Source: Mycolicibacterium flavescens
GTDB lineage: Bacteria; Actinomycetota; Actinomycetes; Mycobacteriales; Mycobacteriaceae
Reading direction: 5' to 3'
NCBI GenBank assembly: GCA_900637135.1
Contig: LR134353.1
Location: 1-64,000, forward strand
Length of the DNA: 64,000 nucleotides
Below, in pieces: positions 23,104-31,892 of this stretch (its first letter is position 1; each line of letters opens with the position of its first letter). The notes beneath the pieces are model-generated. The model saw only the letters and a list, made by a program, of their open reading frames with translations, was not told the DNA's origin and searched no databases. Position numbers and translations under genes: made by a program.

Positions 23104-24680
23104 GAGACTTCCCGGCAGTTGACTCCCGGCTCGGGTGGCGGGGGCGGCAGCGCGGTGACGGTCGGGGGTGGCGGCGGTTTGGGAGTCGGCGCCTCCGGAG
23201 ATTCGGGCGGCGGCGGTGTGCCCGGTTCGGTCCGCGGAGACTCCGGCGCAGGCGGCGGTTTCGGTGTCGGAGGCGGCGGTGTCACCGTGCGGGGGGTCTC
23301 GGGTGCCGGAGTGCCCTCCTCACCACGAAAGGGTGGATTATTCGGCAGCCCAGGTGAATTCGGCGGCCCCGGACTGTGCGGCGCAGTGGTGCGCGGCGCC
23401 GGTGGTGGCGGCGGTGTGCAGATCGGCAGCAGAGAATCGCGCGCCAGCTGGTTGATTTGGGTGATCGCCTGATCCTCCGACCCGGTCGGCAGACCGGAGA
23501 TGACCTGTCGCTGTTCGGACGGTTTGAGGTCGCTCACCCGAAATGGCTGACAGTCGCGCGGTTCCTGGCCGGGACTGATCAGCGTCAGCCCGTTGCGTTC
23601 GGTCAGGCAGCCCTTTCGGTACGGCTCCTGCAGCGGGTAGCCGAGGATCGATCCGGGCACACCTCGCATGATCGAGACGACGTCGTCATGGGCGGTGACG
23701 TAGAAGTTGCTGCGGATGATCTCGCGACCGACGGCCAGTCCGGCAAGGACGACCAGTACCACGAGGGCGGCGGCGATGAACATTCGCCGCCGCGACTTGG
23801 GCGGTCGCGGCGGTTCCTCCGGTTCCGGTAGCGCGCGCTTGGCTTCGTTGCGTCGCGGGTTGAACGCCGACGCGCGACCGGCCGCGGTGTTGGGTGGTGG
23901 TTGGTCGTCATCGCCCGATACCGCACCGGCGATGATCGGTTGGGTCTGCCCGTAGTCGTGGGCGTTGTTGTCGATGACGTCGGCGACCACGACGGTGACG
24001 TTGTCGGGACCGCCGCCGCGCAGCGCCAATTCGATGAGCCGGTCGGCACTTTCGGCGACATCGGAGATCTGCAACGCCTCGAGGATGGTCTCGTGGCTGA
24101 CCGGGTCGGACAGGCCGTCGGAGCACAGCAGATAGCGGTCGCCTGCGCGCGCCTCCCGCATGATGAGCGTGGGCTCGACCTCGTGGCCGGTCAGCGCGCG
24201 CATGATCAACGACCGCTGCGGATGACTGTGCGCCTCCTCGGCGGTGATGCGGCCCTCGTCGACGAGCGTCTGGACGAACGTGTCGTCTTTGGTGATCTGG
24301 GTCAGCTCCCCGTCGCGCAGCATGTAGCCGCGCGAGTCTCCGATGTGCACCAAGCCAAGTCGGTTGCCCGCGAACAGGATTGCGGTCAACGTGGTGCCCA
24401 TGCCCTCGAGCTCGGGGTCGGCCTCCACATGCGCGGCGATCGCTGAGTTGCCCTCGCGCACCGCGGCGTCGAGCTTGCTCAGCAGGTCGCCCCCGGGTTC
24501 GTCGTCGTCGAGGTGGGCCAGGGCGGCGATCACCAGCTGAGAGGCCACCTCGCCCGCGGCGTGCCCACCCATACCGTCGGCCAGCGCGAGCAGGCGGGCG
24601 CCGGCGTACACCGAATCCTCGTTGTTCGCCCGAACCAGGCCGCGGTCGCTGCGCGCGGCATATCGAAGCACCAGGGTCAC
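23100..24680 (-). CDS. pstP: PP2C-type serine/threonine phosphatase PstP
   Basis: The metal-dependent phosphatase that reverses PknA/PknB signalling. The start is the GTG at 24680 (VTLVLRYAARSDRGLVRANNEDS), overlapping the fhaB stop; the upstream extension is not family sequence. The 526 residues have a PP2C domain (about 1-240) with NNEDS, LADGMGGHAAG, GDSRGY, SDGLSD and GGPDNVTVV metal-site motifs. One transmembrane helix (MFIAAALVVLVVLAGLAVG) leads to an extracellular domain ending in a proline-rich tail of about 110 residues. The tail is of low complexity and varies in this family. Confidence 0.97.
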   Translation of the reverse strand: MTLVLRYAARSDRGLVRANNEDSVYAGARLLALADGMGGHAAGEVASQLVIAALAHLDDDEPGGDLLSKLDAAVREGNSAIAAHVEADPELEGMGTTLTAILFAGNRLGLVHIGDSRGYMLRDGELTQITKDDTFVQTLVDEGRITAEEAHSHPQRSLIMRALTGHEVEPTLIMREARAGDRYLLCSDGLSDPVSHETILEALQISDVAESADRLIELALRGGGPDNVTVVVADVIDNNAHDYGQTQPIIAGAVSGDDDQPPPNTAAGRASAFNPRRNEAKRALPEPEEPPRPPKSRRRMFIAAALVVLVVLAGLAVGREIIRSNFYVTAHDDVVSIMRGVPGSILGYPLQEPYRKGCLTERNGLTLISPGQEPRDCQPFRVSDLKPSEQRQVISGLPTGSEDQAITQINQLARDSLLPICTPPPPPAPRTTAPHSPGPPNSPGLPNNPPFRGEEGTPAPETPRTVTPPPPTPKPPPAPESPRTEPGTPPPPESPEAPTPKPPPPPTVTALPPPPPEPGVNCREVS

Positions 24681-25144
24681 GGGCGCAGCTCGATTACCGT
24701 TTTGCCGATCCGAACCGGCGTGCCTATCGGAACGCGTACCGCCGTCGTCACCTTCGCCCTGTCGAGGTATGTGCCGTTGGTCGATCCTAGGTCCTCGACG
24801 TACCATTCCGAACCTCGAGGCGACAGCCTCGCGTGGCGCGTCGAGGCGTAGTCGTCGGTCAGGACCAACGTCGAGTCGTCGGCCCGCCCGATCAGCACCG
24901 GCTGACTGCCGAGCGTGATGCGGGTGCCGGCCAGCGCACCCTCGATGACCACCAGATGACGGGCCACGTTACGGCGGGCTCGGTTGGGTAGCAGCGAGGC
25001 GCGCAGCGGCAGCCCGCGCCGCACCATGACGGCGCCGGTGGGGGCGTAGAGATCCGTCCGCAGGATTCGCAGCACCGACCAGATGAACAGCCATAGCAGC
25101 AGCAGGAATCCGACGCGCGTCAGTTGCAGTACCAACCCCTGCAT
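24677..25144 (-). CDS. fhaB: FHA-domain protein FhaB (FipA)
   Basis: A membrane-anchored phosphothreonine reader linked to division through FtsZ/FtsQ in mycobacteria. The 155 residues have an N-terminal transmembrane helix (VGFLLLLWLFIWSVL), a basic linker and a C-terminal FHA domain. FHA signature residues are visible: the Gly-Arg of VLIGRADD, the Ser-x-x-His of YASTRHARL, and the LGSTNGTYL turn. It lies 128 bp after fhaA and overlaps pstP in GTGA. Confidence 0.96.
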   Translation of the reverse strand: MQGLVLQLTRVGFLLLLWLFIWSVLRILRTDLYAPTGAVMVRRGLPLRASLLPNRARRNVARHLVVIEGALAGTRITLGSQPVLIGRADDSTLVLTDDYASTRHARLSPRGSEWYVEDLGSTNGTYLDRAKVTTAVRVPIGTPVRIGKTVIELRP

Positions 25145-25272
25145 CTGACGTCCTCTCCGTCTCCATCCCGTTCAGCCGCCTCGGCACCGCAGCCAGCCTC
25201 GGCACCGTCACGATACTTGGACGGTTACCGACATGAGGGGGAAGCGACAGCTTCTCCGCCCCGGGCGGGCGC

Positions 25273-26748
25273 TCAGTGCACGCGGACGATGATCTCGGAG
25301 TGGCCCAGCCGGATCACGTCGCCGTCCGCGAGCTGCCACTCCTGAACGGGCGCGTTGTTGACGGTGGTCCCGTTGGTGGAGTTCAGGTCGGACAACAACG
25401 CGACCTGACCGTCCCAACGGATCTCCAGATGCCGCCGGGACACCCCGGTGTCGGGCAGCCGGAACTGTGCGTCCTGGCCGCGGCCGATCACGTTGGTGCC
25501 CTCGCGCAGCTGATAGGTGCGACCACTGCCGTCGTCGAGCTGCAGCGTGACGGTCGCGGCGCCCGTGCCGTAGTCGGCCTGGCCGTAGCCGCCGCCGTAG
25601 CCGGCCGGCTGACCGTAGTCGTAGCCGCCGCCTGCGGGCTCGGAGTAGCCGGGTTCGGCGTAGCCGCCTGCGGGGGCGTCACCGTAGCGGCCGTAGTCCG
25701 GCGGAGCGCCGTAGCCCTGGTCCTGCCGCCCGTACGGCTGTCCGCTGTAACCGCCCTGGTCGGGATAGCCGCCCTGGTCCGGGTAGCCGCCCTGATCCGG
25801 ATAGGCCGGACGGCCGTAGCCGCCCTCCTCGTGGCGGCCGGGGGCCGGGGGACGCCCGTAGTCGTAGTCGGGCCCGGGTGCGCCGCCGTATCCGGGCTGG
25901 CCGCCCTGCGGGGGACCGTAGCCACCCGGGGCCTGGCGGTAACCCTGGTCCGGGTAGCCGCCCTGCGGCGGCGGGCCGTAACCGGCGGGCGGGCGCTGCT
26001 CGTATGACGGCGGCGGGTAGCCCTGGTCGGGGTAGCCGCCCTGGTCGGGGTAGCCACCTTGGTCCGGGTAGCCGCCCTGATCCGGATAGCCACCCTGGTC
26101 GGGGTAGCCGCCCTGGCGCGGGGCGTACGGATCGCCCTGCGGCGGGTAGGCGCCCTGCTCGGGCGGCGGATAGGGGCCACGGTCGTCGGGGCGGCCGTAG
26201 CGATCGTCCTGCGAACGGTCCTGCGGACGGTCTTGCGGACGGTCGTAGTACTCGTCGGCGGGCCTCCCCGGCCCCTGGCCGCCGCGGTAGGTCGGGTTGT
26301 CGCTCATCGGTGGTACTCCTGATTCTGCGCTGGACGCACGTACATGGTGTGGTGGTGCGGGTTCGCCAGTGGTCGTGTCGGGATTGACCGCTCCACGCGC
26401 GCGAAACTGTCCGGTGTGCAGGGTGGGTGATTGTTCGAACCTGACGACCACATCACCATACGTTTGCCACCCCTGCTCACGGATGTATCCCTCCAAGTGC
26501 TTGGCAAAAGTCGCTGACGTGAGGTCTGGGTCGGCGCTCACCTTCTGATAGTCAGGCACACTGAGGGTAATGACGTAGTCGTTTGGTGCCAAAACCTGAC
26601 CGCCGAGCACTTCGCGTCCGCCGGTGTCTGCCTCCCGCCGAAGCATCGCCTCGACCTCCTGCGGGACGATCGAACCGCCGAACACCCGGGCGAAGGCATC
26701 GCCGACCGTCGACTCGAGCTTGCGCTCGAAGCGGTCGACTAGACCCAT
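25273..26748 (-). CDS. fhaA: FHA-domain protein FhaA with repetitive GGYPDQ linker
   Basis: FhaA binds phosphorylated MviN/MurJ-like and PknB targets and modulates peptidoglycan synthesis at poles and septum. The start is the ATG at 26748 (MGLVDRFERKLESTVGDAFARVFGG), the conserved family start. The 491 residues have an N-terminal DUF3662 domain (about 1-120), a long disordered Gly/Tyr/Pro/Gln region with tandem GGYPDQ hexapeptides, and a C-terminal FHA domain (NVIGRGQDAQF, GVSRRHLEI, LNSTNGTTV). It is the first gene of the minus-strand signalling operon. Confidence 0.96.
   Translation of the reverse strand: MGLVDRFERKLESTVGDAFARVFGGSIVPQEVEAMLRREADTGGREVLGGQVLAPNDYVITLSVPDYQKVSADPDLTSATFAKHLEGYIREQGWQTYGDVVVRFEQSPTLHTGQFRARGAVNPDTTTGEPAPPHHVRASSAESGVPPMSDNPTYRGGQGPGRPADEYYDRPQDRPQDRSQDDRYGRPDDRGPYPPPEQGAYPPQGDPYAPRQGGYPDQGGYPDQGGYPDQGGYPDQGGYPDQGYPPPSYEQRPPAGYGPPPQGGYPDQGYRQAPGGYGPPQGGQPGYGGAPGPDYDYGRPPAPGRHEEGGYGRPAYPDQGGYPDQGGYPDQGGYSGQPYGRQDQGYGAPPDYGRYGDAPAGGYAEPGYSEPAGGGYDYGQPAGYGGGYGQADYGTGAATVTLQLDDGSGRTYQLREGTNVIGRGQDAQFRLPDTGVSRRHLEIRWDGQVALLSDLNSTNGTTVNNAPVQEWQLADGDVIRLGHSEIIVRVH
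25744..25800. repeat. 18-bp tandem repeat in fhaA (short block)
   Basis: About three copies of an 18-bp unit encode GGYPDQ on the minus strand, followed by a diverged copy (GGYSGQ). It lies in the disordered linker and is likely to vary in copy number. Confidence 0.75.
26018..26118. repeat. 18-bp tandem repeat in fhaA (long block)
   Basis: Five consecutive copies of an 18-bp unit encode GGYPDQ on the minus strand, with third-position differences between copies. The differences suggest selection on the protein and not only a recent slippage event. Confidence 0.8.
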
Positions 26749-26996
26749 GTCACCGCCCGCCTCACTCGGTCGTCGTCCGTCGGCACTGCTCACCGCGACG
26801 GGAGCCAGCGTGTCGCCTGGCCACATTGTTCATGTGCATGGTATCGGCCGAGCGCCGGACAGCGGGACCAACAGAACTCTGAGAATCGAATCACCGCAGT
26901 TCAGCGCCCTCGATCACGATCGGCCAAAAGTACCGGGGGCCAGCCGGTACGGTTGGGGAGCCGGGTGTTGTGCGTGATAGGCTCCCCCGGTTGTTG

Positions 26997-27079
26997 GGGC
27001 GAGTGGCGGAATGGCAGACGCGCTGGCTTCAGGTGCCAGTGTCCTTCGGGACGTGGGGGTTCAAGTCCCCCTTCGCCCA
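26997..27079 (+). tRNA. tRNA-Leu (CAG)
   Basis: Acceptor GGGCGAG / TTCGCCC, anticodon arm CTGGC-TTCAGGT-GCCAG with anticodon CAG, a long variable arm typical of leucine tRNAs (TGTCCTTCGGGACGT), T arm GGGGG-TTCAAGT-CCCCC, discriminator A. A possible -10 TAGGCT lies at 26978-26983, inside an 8-bp hairpin (26955-26962 / 26980-26987). Confidence 0.97.
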
Positions 27080-27084
27080 CAAGC

Positions 27085-27123
27085 AATGAGACGAGCCACC
27101 GGATTTCGGTGGCTCGTCTCATT
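27085..27123 (+). terminator. Strong hairpin after tRNA-Leu
   Basis: A perfect 17-bp stem (27085-27101 / 27107-27123) with a 5-base loop starts 5 bp after the tRNA. The downstream bases are only partly T-rich (TTGT), so it is an intrinsic-type terminator without a long U-run. Confidence 0.8.
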
Positions 27124-27194
27124 TGTATGACGTCGGCGGCCGGCGTCGGCACGCCTGAATCTGCGGCCGGCTGCCCGCGGGTAATTTGCGAGAC

Positions 27195-28373
27195 ATGCGG
27201 AACGCGATCTTTGCGCTCGTATCTGTCGTCGCGCTGCTTGCCACGGCGTGCACATCGACCGTCGAGGGGTCCGCGGTGCGGGCCGCGGGTGGGCCCGTGC
27301 TGGATTTCGACCGGTTGGACCCGGGCCGGTACCCAACGGCACCGCGGGATCCGCTCGGCGTCGCGGGCGACCCGATGCTCGGCGGGGTGCTCGAGGGCCA
27401 GCGACTTGCCAACCACGTCATCGGGCCGTGGGAGGTCGACGAGGCGCTGACGGAATGGTTCGGCCTGGGCGCAATGGTGCTGCCCCGCGCCGAAGCGCTG
27501 GCCATGATCGGCCCGATGAACGTCGCCGCAGCGGCGGCCCGGCACGACTTCATCACCGGCTTCGCCACGACGCGGACCGAGAAGAACAAGCAGATACTGC
27601 TCAACGCCGTGCTGCGCTTCGGCGACGATCGCGCTGCCCAGGCCGCGGCCGACGACATGGGCGACGCGGTATCGCAGCCGCAGGGCGCCGACGGACCGTC
27701 GCCGAAGCTGGAGATTCCCGGCCACCCCGAAGCGCGCGCCAGCAGTCACACCGGGACCGATCGCAACATCGGGAAATTCGGTGCGGTGCGGTCGTTCACC
27801 GCGCACGGGTCCTACGTGCTGATGCAGCTGGCGCAGGCGACCGCCGGTATCGACGCCGCCACCCGGCTGGTGACCGAGAGCCTGGACCTGCAGGCGCCGG
27901 AGATGGACAAGTTCCGAGCCACCGACCCGAGCGAGCTGGCCGACATCTCGATCGATCCGACCGGCCTGTTGGCCCGCGCGCTCCCGCTCGACGGCCGCGA
28001 CCCGACGTTCACCAAGGGCGGGACCTACGAACGGCGGGGTGCGCTGCACTTCCAGTCCGATCCCGTGCGGTCGGCCAAGCTCTTCTCCAACACCGGCGTC
28101 GAGCTGGTCGCGATGGCGGGCACGACCGTCTACGAGGCCGAGGACGTCGCGGGCGCCGAAGGCGTGGTCGAGGAGTTCGCCGAGGAGGTGTCGGCGACGG
28201 CTAAGCCGGCAAACCCGGTGCCGGACATGCCCGGCAGCCGCTGCCTGCGCACGAACGAGGGCAGTTTCTACTGTCTGGCCACCGCCGACGAGTACACCAT
28301 CGAGACCAGTGCCCCGACTCTGCTTGCGGCACAACAGATGACGGCCGCGCAGTACATCATGCTGATGAGCTAG
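27195..28373 (+). CDS. Mycobacterial lipoprotein (DUF7373-like)
   Basis: The ATG at 27195 gives 392 residues. The N-terminus is a lipoprotein signal (MRNAIFALVSVVALLATAC) with the lipobox cysteine at about residue 19, so the protein should be anchored outside the membrane. The mature part has a LDFDRLDPGRYPTAPRDPLG segment and two CxxC-poor alpha/beta regions resembling a lipoprotein family common and often multicopy in mycobacteria (DUF7373, from memory). No catalytic motif is recognisable and the substrate is unknown. It is monocistronic, with gaps on both sides. A TTG three codons earlier is a less likely start. Confidence 0.8.
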   Translation: MRNAIFALVSVVALLATACTSTVEGSAVRAAGGPVLDFDRLDPGRYPTAPRDPLGVAGDPMLGGVLEGQRLANHVIGPWEVDEALTEWFGLGAMVLPRAEALAMIGPMNVAAAAARHDFITGFATTRTEKNKQILLNAVLRFGDDRAAQAAADDMGDAVSQPQGADGPSPKLEIPGHPEARASSHTGTDRNIGKFGAVRSFTAHGSYVLMQLAQATAGIDAATRLVTESLDLQAPEMDKFRATDPSELADISIDPTGLLARALPLDGRDPTFTKGGTYERRGALHFQSDPVRSAKLFSNTGVELVAMAGTTVYEAEDVAGAEGVVEEFAEEVSATAKPANPVPDMPGSRCLRTNEGSFYCLATADEYTIETSAPTLLAAQQMTAAQYIMLMS

Positions 28374-28488
28374 CCAGTGCGCAGCGAAGTCGGCGGCCGC
28401 CGCGGCAGGTCGGGTCCGCATCATTGTCGCCGCGCTGTAGCCCATCCCGGTGACGGTCATCGCCGCCGCGACCTGACAAGATCGGGCC

Positions 28489-28989
28489 GTGGGCAAGAAC
28501 GAACGCGCGAAGATCGTCATGTCTGACGACGAGATCGCCGAATTCATCGAACGCAGCCGCACCGCGACGATGGCGACCGTGCTTCCTGACGGGCGGCCGC
28601 ACCTGGTCGCGATGTGGTATGCCGTGCTCGACGGTGAGATCTGGTTCGAGACGAAGGCCAAGTCGCAGAAGGCCGTCAACCTGCGACGCAACCCGACGGT
28701 CACCGTGATGGTCGAGGACGGCCACACTTACGACACGCTGCGCGGCGTGTCCATCGACGGCAGGGCCGAGATCGTCGACGACCCGGAAACCATTCTGCGC
28801 GTAGGTATCAGCGTGTGGGAGCGCTACACGGGACCCTATTCCGAGGACATGCGCCCGTTCGTCGACCAGATGATGAAGAACCGCATCTGCGTGCGGGTGG
28901 TACCGCTGCGCACCCGCAGCTGGGACCACCGCAAGCTCGGTATGCCCGAGATGCCGTTGGGTGGCAGCACCGCGCAGTACCTAGGTTGA
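28489..28989 (+). CDS. PPOX-class flavin/F420-dependent oxidoreductase
   Basis: A split beta-barrel of the pyridoxamine-phosphate-oxidase-like superfamily, 166 residues. Typical elements are the N-terminal RTATMATVLPDGRPHLVAMWYAVLDGEIWFET strands and KSQKAVNLRRNPTVTVMVEDG. Members bind FMN or F420. The mycobacterial abundance of F420-dependent relatives makes F420 plausible, but the cofactor cannot be read from sequence. The start is GTG at 28489. The next oxidoreductase gene begins 4 bp after the stop, so the two are probably co-transcribed. Confidence 0.85.
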   Translation: MGKNERAKIVMSDDEIAEFIERSRTATMATVLPDGRPHLVAMWYAVLDGEIWFETKAKSQKAVNLRRNPTVTVMVEDGHTYDTLRGVSIDGRAEIVDDPETILRVGISVWERYTGPYSEDMRPFVDQMMKNRICVRVVPLRTRSWDHRKLGMPEMPLGGSTAQYLG

Positions 28990-28993
28990 TCCC

Positions 28994-29473
28994 ATGGACC
29001 CGAACAACAAGCCCAAGCAGCTGAACTCGCCTGTCGTCACGAAGATCATGAAGTACGCGGGCAAAGTGCACGTGTGGGTGTATCGCCGCTCGGGCGGCAA
29101 GATCGGCGCGACGTGGCGGGTGGGCGCGGGTTTCAAGAAGCCGGTACCGACGCTGCTGCTCGAGCACATCGGGCGTAAATCCGGCAGACGGCTGGTGTCG
29201 CCGCTGGTCTACATCAACGACGGCGACGACGTGATCGTCGTGGCGTCCCAGGGCGGCCGCGACACCGATCCGCAGTGGTACCGCAACCTGGTGGCCAATC
29301 CCGAGGCCCATATCGAGATCGGTTCGGACCGCCGAGCGGTGCGCGCCGTCACGGCCACGCCCGAACAAAAGGCGCGGTTGTGGCCGAAGCTGGTCGAGGC
29401 GTACGCGGACTTCGACACCTATCAATCGTGGGCCGACCGCGAGATTCCGGTGGTCATCCTGCAGCCGCGCTGA
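28994..29473 (+). CDS. Deazaflavin (F420)-dependent nitroreductase family protein (Ddn-like)
   Basis: The 159 residues match the Ddn/DUF385 family: VHVWVYRRSGGKIGATW, a central LLLEHIGRKSGRRLVSPLVYINDGDDVIVVASQGG and PQWYRNLVANPEAHIEIG. These proteins reduce varied substrates with F420H2, including nitroimidazole drugs in M. tuberculosis Ddn. The natural substrate here is unknown. It is coupled closely with the upstream PPOX gene. Confidence 0.9.
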   Translation: MDPNNKPKQLNSPVVTKIMKYAGKVHVWVYRRSGGKIGATWRVGAGFKKPVPTLLLEHIGRKSGRRLVSPLVYINDGDDVIVVASQGGRDTDPQWYRNLVANPEAHIEIGSDRRAVRAVTATPEQKARLWPKLVEAYADFDTYQSWADREIPVVILQPR

Positions 29474-29600
29474 CGACACGCCGAGTGCGATCCATCTCAC
29501 ACCCCTGAGGCGTTCGACTCCCCCCACACGCCGGGTAGCCAACAGGACAGGTGCACCCCAGCGCCGACCGAAACCGTCAACGCTTAAGGGGCGAAAATCT

Positions 29601-30557
29601 ATGACTACCAAGAACACACTGATCGCGCAGTTGCGCACGATTCTTGACCTCACGCACACCGAGATCCAGGTCGCTGAGACCCGGATCGCGCAGGCCCGTA
29701 CCGAGGCTGTCCGTCGTGAGCTGACTCAGAACGCCGAGAACGGCCGTATCCGTGCCGAGGCGATCGAGAAGGCGATCCGCGACCTGGGCGGCTTCCCGGA
29801 CACGATCGGCCCGTTCCTGGGCCGTGCCGCCGCCGCGGTAAAGGCGCTCACCGAGCAGGCACAGCCGTTCGATGAGGCGCTGCTCGGCGACCTGGCGCTC
29901 GAGGACCAGCTGCTCGACCGTGCCCGCTACGTCAAGGCACTCGCGGTCGCAGCCAAGGAGCCGGCCGTGCAGGATCTCGCCGATCGCCTGATCACCGCGC
30001 ACTCGGCGACGGTGAACTGGCTGACGACAGTGCTGGCCGAGGATGCCCTCGGCGGCCCGGCCGCGCTGCAGCGCACCCCGCTGCAGGCTGCTGCGGGTAC
30101 CGCGGTGAAGCTGGTGAACCTGCCGGGGCAGTGGTCGGCACAGTCGGTCGAGCGGCTCGCGGAGCTGCTGCGTTCGGCCGGACCGGCCGTCGATGATCTG
30201 CGCGAGCGTGCCCAGCGCGCCAGCGAGATCACCTTCAAGGCGCTAGGGGCGTCGCGCGACGGTGCCCTGCGCAGCGCGGAGAAGGTTGTCCGCCGCGAGG
30301 GTGCCGGCGACGCGGCCGATGCGCTGCACAAGGCGCGTGCCGAGAGTGGCGTCGTCGACGCCGACGAGCTGCCGATCGCCGGGTACGAGGATCTCAACCT
30401 CAGCGACGCGGTGGCCGCGGTGAAGGATCTCGACGATCCCTCCGACATCCGCACGATCATCGCCTACGAGGAGATGCACAAGAACCGCCAGCGGCTGGTG
30501 TCGGCAGCGCAGACGCGCCTGGCCGATATCGCGCAGGAGGTCGTGGGCATCAGCTGA
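29601..30557 (+). CDS. Ferritin-like helical protein, unknown function
   Basis: The 318-residue protein is almost wholly alpha-helical by composition. Residues 1-160 look like a ferritin-like four-helix domain (DLTHTEIQVAETRIAQARTEAV, and a later LEDQLLDRARYVKALA) with Glu/His positions spaced as in that fold. The second half has long Ala/Arg/Glu helices without a known motif. No signal peptide is present. The ATG at 29601 follows AGGGGCG. A strong terminator follows, so it is probably a single-gene unit. A metal-storage or oxidase role is not shown. Confidence 0.65.
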   Translation: MTTKNTLIAQLRTILDLTHTEIQVAETRIAQARTEAVRRELTQNAENGRIRAEAIEKAIRDLGGFPDTIGPFLGRAAAAVKALTEQAQPFDEALLGDLALEDQLLDRARYVKALAVAAKEPAVQDLADRLITAHSATVNWLTTVLAEDALGGPAALQRTPLQAAAGTAVKLVNLPGQWSAQSVERLAELLRSAGPAVDDLRERAQRASEITFKALGASRDGALRSAEKVVRREGAGDAADALHKARAESGVVDADELPIAGYEDLNLSDAVAAVKDLDDPSDIRTIIAYEEMHKNRQRLVSAAQTRLADIAQEVVGIS

Positions 30558-30575
30558 CCTTTTGGATGGCACCGG

Positions 30576-30605
30576 AAGCACCCCGCGGGAAACCGCGGGG
30601 TGCTT
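30576..30605 (+). terminator. Intrinsic terminator after the ferritin-like gene
   Basis: A perfect 13-bp GC-rich stem (30576-30588 / 30593-30605) is closed by a GAAA tetraloop and followed by CTTGTGTT. It lies 18 bp after the stop codon. Confidence 0.85.
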
Positions 30606-30721
30606 CTTGTGTTGCGGCGGTTTCGGTGGCGTTGCCGAGTTCTGCGGCAGGGCTGTGAATTGTCGACGATCGCGACCCTGCCGCAGAAGTCGACGCGGAA
30701 ATAGTGCGCGGGATCGCAACG

Positions 30722-31525
30722 CTACATACGGGGCGGCGTGAAGCCGGGGTTCGCCAGGGCATTGGCCACACCGCTACCGATGGGTCCGTACTCGTCGACG
30801 AGGGTCGCGGTGCCGGTGGCCACTCCGGCGTCGCTGAAGTGCGTCAGTGCGGCGAGCCCGAGATAGGGCCCCTTCGGCAGCCGCGACAGCGTCAGTGTGT
30901 AGTCGGCGTTGATCCACTGCAGGCCGCTCGGCCCGAAGTGTGTCAACGAGCTGACCATGTCGCCGGCCATGGCGGCGCGGGTGAACGGCGTCAGGTCCAC
31001 GCCAGCGACCAGCGGCCGAAAGTCGCGGACCCACAGGTGTTTCGGACCCGAGTGCTGCCAGTTCGCCAAGCCCTCGCCGGGTCCGGGTTCGCGCTCGTCC
31101 CTGCCGTAGGTCCACACCAACGTCGACAGTTCGCGGGGGATGGGATCGGGTGTCGGAGGTGGCGCAGGCATGGTGACCGGCGACGTCCAGATCTCGTCGG
31201 CGGGTTGTACTCCGCGGCGGAGGAACAGCGCTGTCGCGCGCGCGACGATCGTGTCGCCCTGCGTCATCAGCGCGTCGACCAGTTTCAGGCGACGGCCCTG
31301 GCGGACGACGGAGGTCTCGACCCGAACCGCCGCCAGCGCGGCTGGGCGGAACAGGTCGACGGTCAGCCGGGCCGGCTGGAAGTCCGGGTCGCCGGCGTCG
31401 CGTTCGAGCACGTGACCGAGCAGACCGCCGGCGTAGTTGCCGCTGATTGTCTGTCCCCACGGCCCCTGCGCCATCGGCGCGGGCACGAAGGCGTCACCGT
31501 CGGGGGTGAAGAACGCGGCCACCAT
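30722..31525 (-). CDS. Acyl-CoA thioesterase-like double hot-dog protein
   Basis: The 267 residues fit the TesB/4HBT-like thioesterase family with two hot-dog domains. The N-terminal one includes MAQGPWGQTISGNYAGGLLGHVLE and ARLTVDLFRPAALAAVRVET, and the C-terminal one includes INADYTLTLSRLPKGPYLGLAA and ATGTATLVDEYGPIGSG. Members hydrolyse acyl-CoA thioesters; the chain length is not predictable here. The gene is followed on the same strand by nothing close before the ferritin-like terminator. Confidence 0.8.
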   Translation of the reverse strand: MVAAFFTPDGDAFVPAPMAQGPWGQTISGNYAGGLLGHVLERDAGDPDFQPARLTVDLFRPAALAAVRVETSVVRQGRRLKLVDALMTQGDTIVARATALFLRRGVQPADEIWTSPVTMPAPPPTPDPIPRELSTLVWTYGRDEREPGPGEGLANWQHSGPKHLWVRDFRPLVAGVDLTPFTRAAMAGDMVSSLTHFGPSGLQWINADYTLTLSRLPKGPYLGLAALTHFSDAGVATGTATLVDEYGPIGSGVANALANPGFTPPRM

Positions 31526-31552
31526 CGCGAAGACGATAGCGGTCTAGTCGAA

Positions 31553-31885
31553 CTAACGATTCTCCAGCCAGTGCTCGATGTCGTCGGACACCGGATCGAC
31601 GACGTCGGCGAACTCGTCGTGCTTCTCGACGTAGGACGCCACCATCTTGCAGACGGGCACGATGCGCAGCCCCTCATCGCGCGTCTTCTGCAGCGCCTCG
31701 CCGATCAGGATGGTCGCCAGGCCGCGGCCCTCGAAATCGCTGTCCACCTCGGTGTGGGTGAAGACTCGCTGACCGTCGCGGTCGGCGAACTCGGCGATTC
31801 CGACGCCCTTCCCGTCGACGGCGATGGTGTAGCGGTCGGCTTCGGCGGTGACCTCGGTGGGCGCGCCGGTTTTGTCGGTCGTCAT
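31553..31885 (-). CDS. Small GNAT-type N-acetyltransferase
   Basis: The 110-residue protein starts at the ATG at 31885 (MTTDKTGAPTEV); the longer frame upstream overlaps the pirin gene. It matches the compact YjdJ-type GNAT fold with the acetyl-CoA-binding segment DSDFEGRGLATILIGEAL, then IVPVCKMVASYVEKHDEF. The substrate is unknown. It follows the pirin gene on the same strand by 7 bp, so the two are probably co-transcribed. Confidence 0.88.
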   Translation of the reverse strand: MTTDKTGAPTEVTAEADRYTIAVDGKGVGIAEFADRDGQRVFTHTEVDSDFEGRGLATILIGEALQKTRDEGLRIVPVCKMVASYVEKHDEFADVVDPVSDDIEHWLENR

Positions 31886-31892
31886 GGTTTCT

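Noticed and set aside
21682..23472. 596-residue open frame antisense to rodA/pstP
   Set aside because: Low-complexity, Gly-rich and His/Gln-rich translation with no motifs, fully covered by conserved genes in the opposite sense.
25744..26118. CRISPR-like repeat array
   Set aside because: The 18-bp repeats are in frame and encode GGYPDQ in FhaA; there are no spacers.
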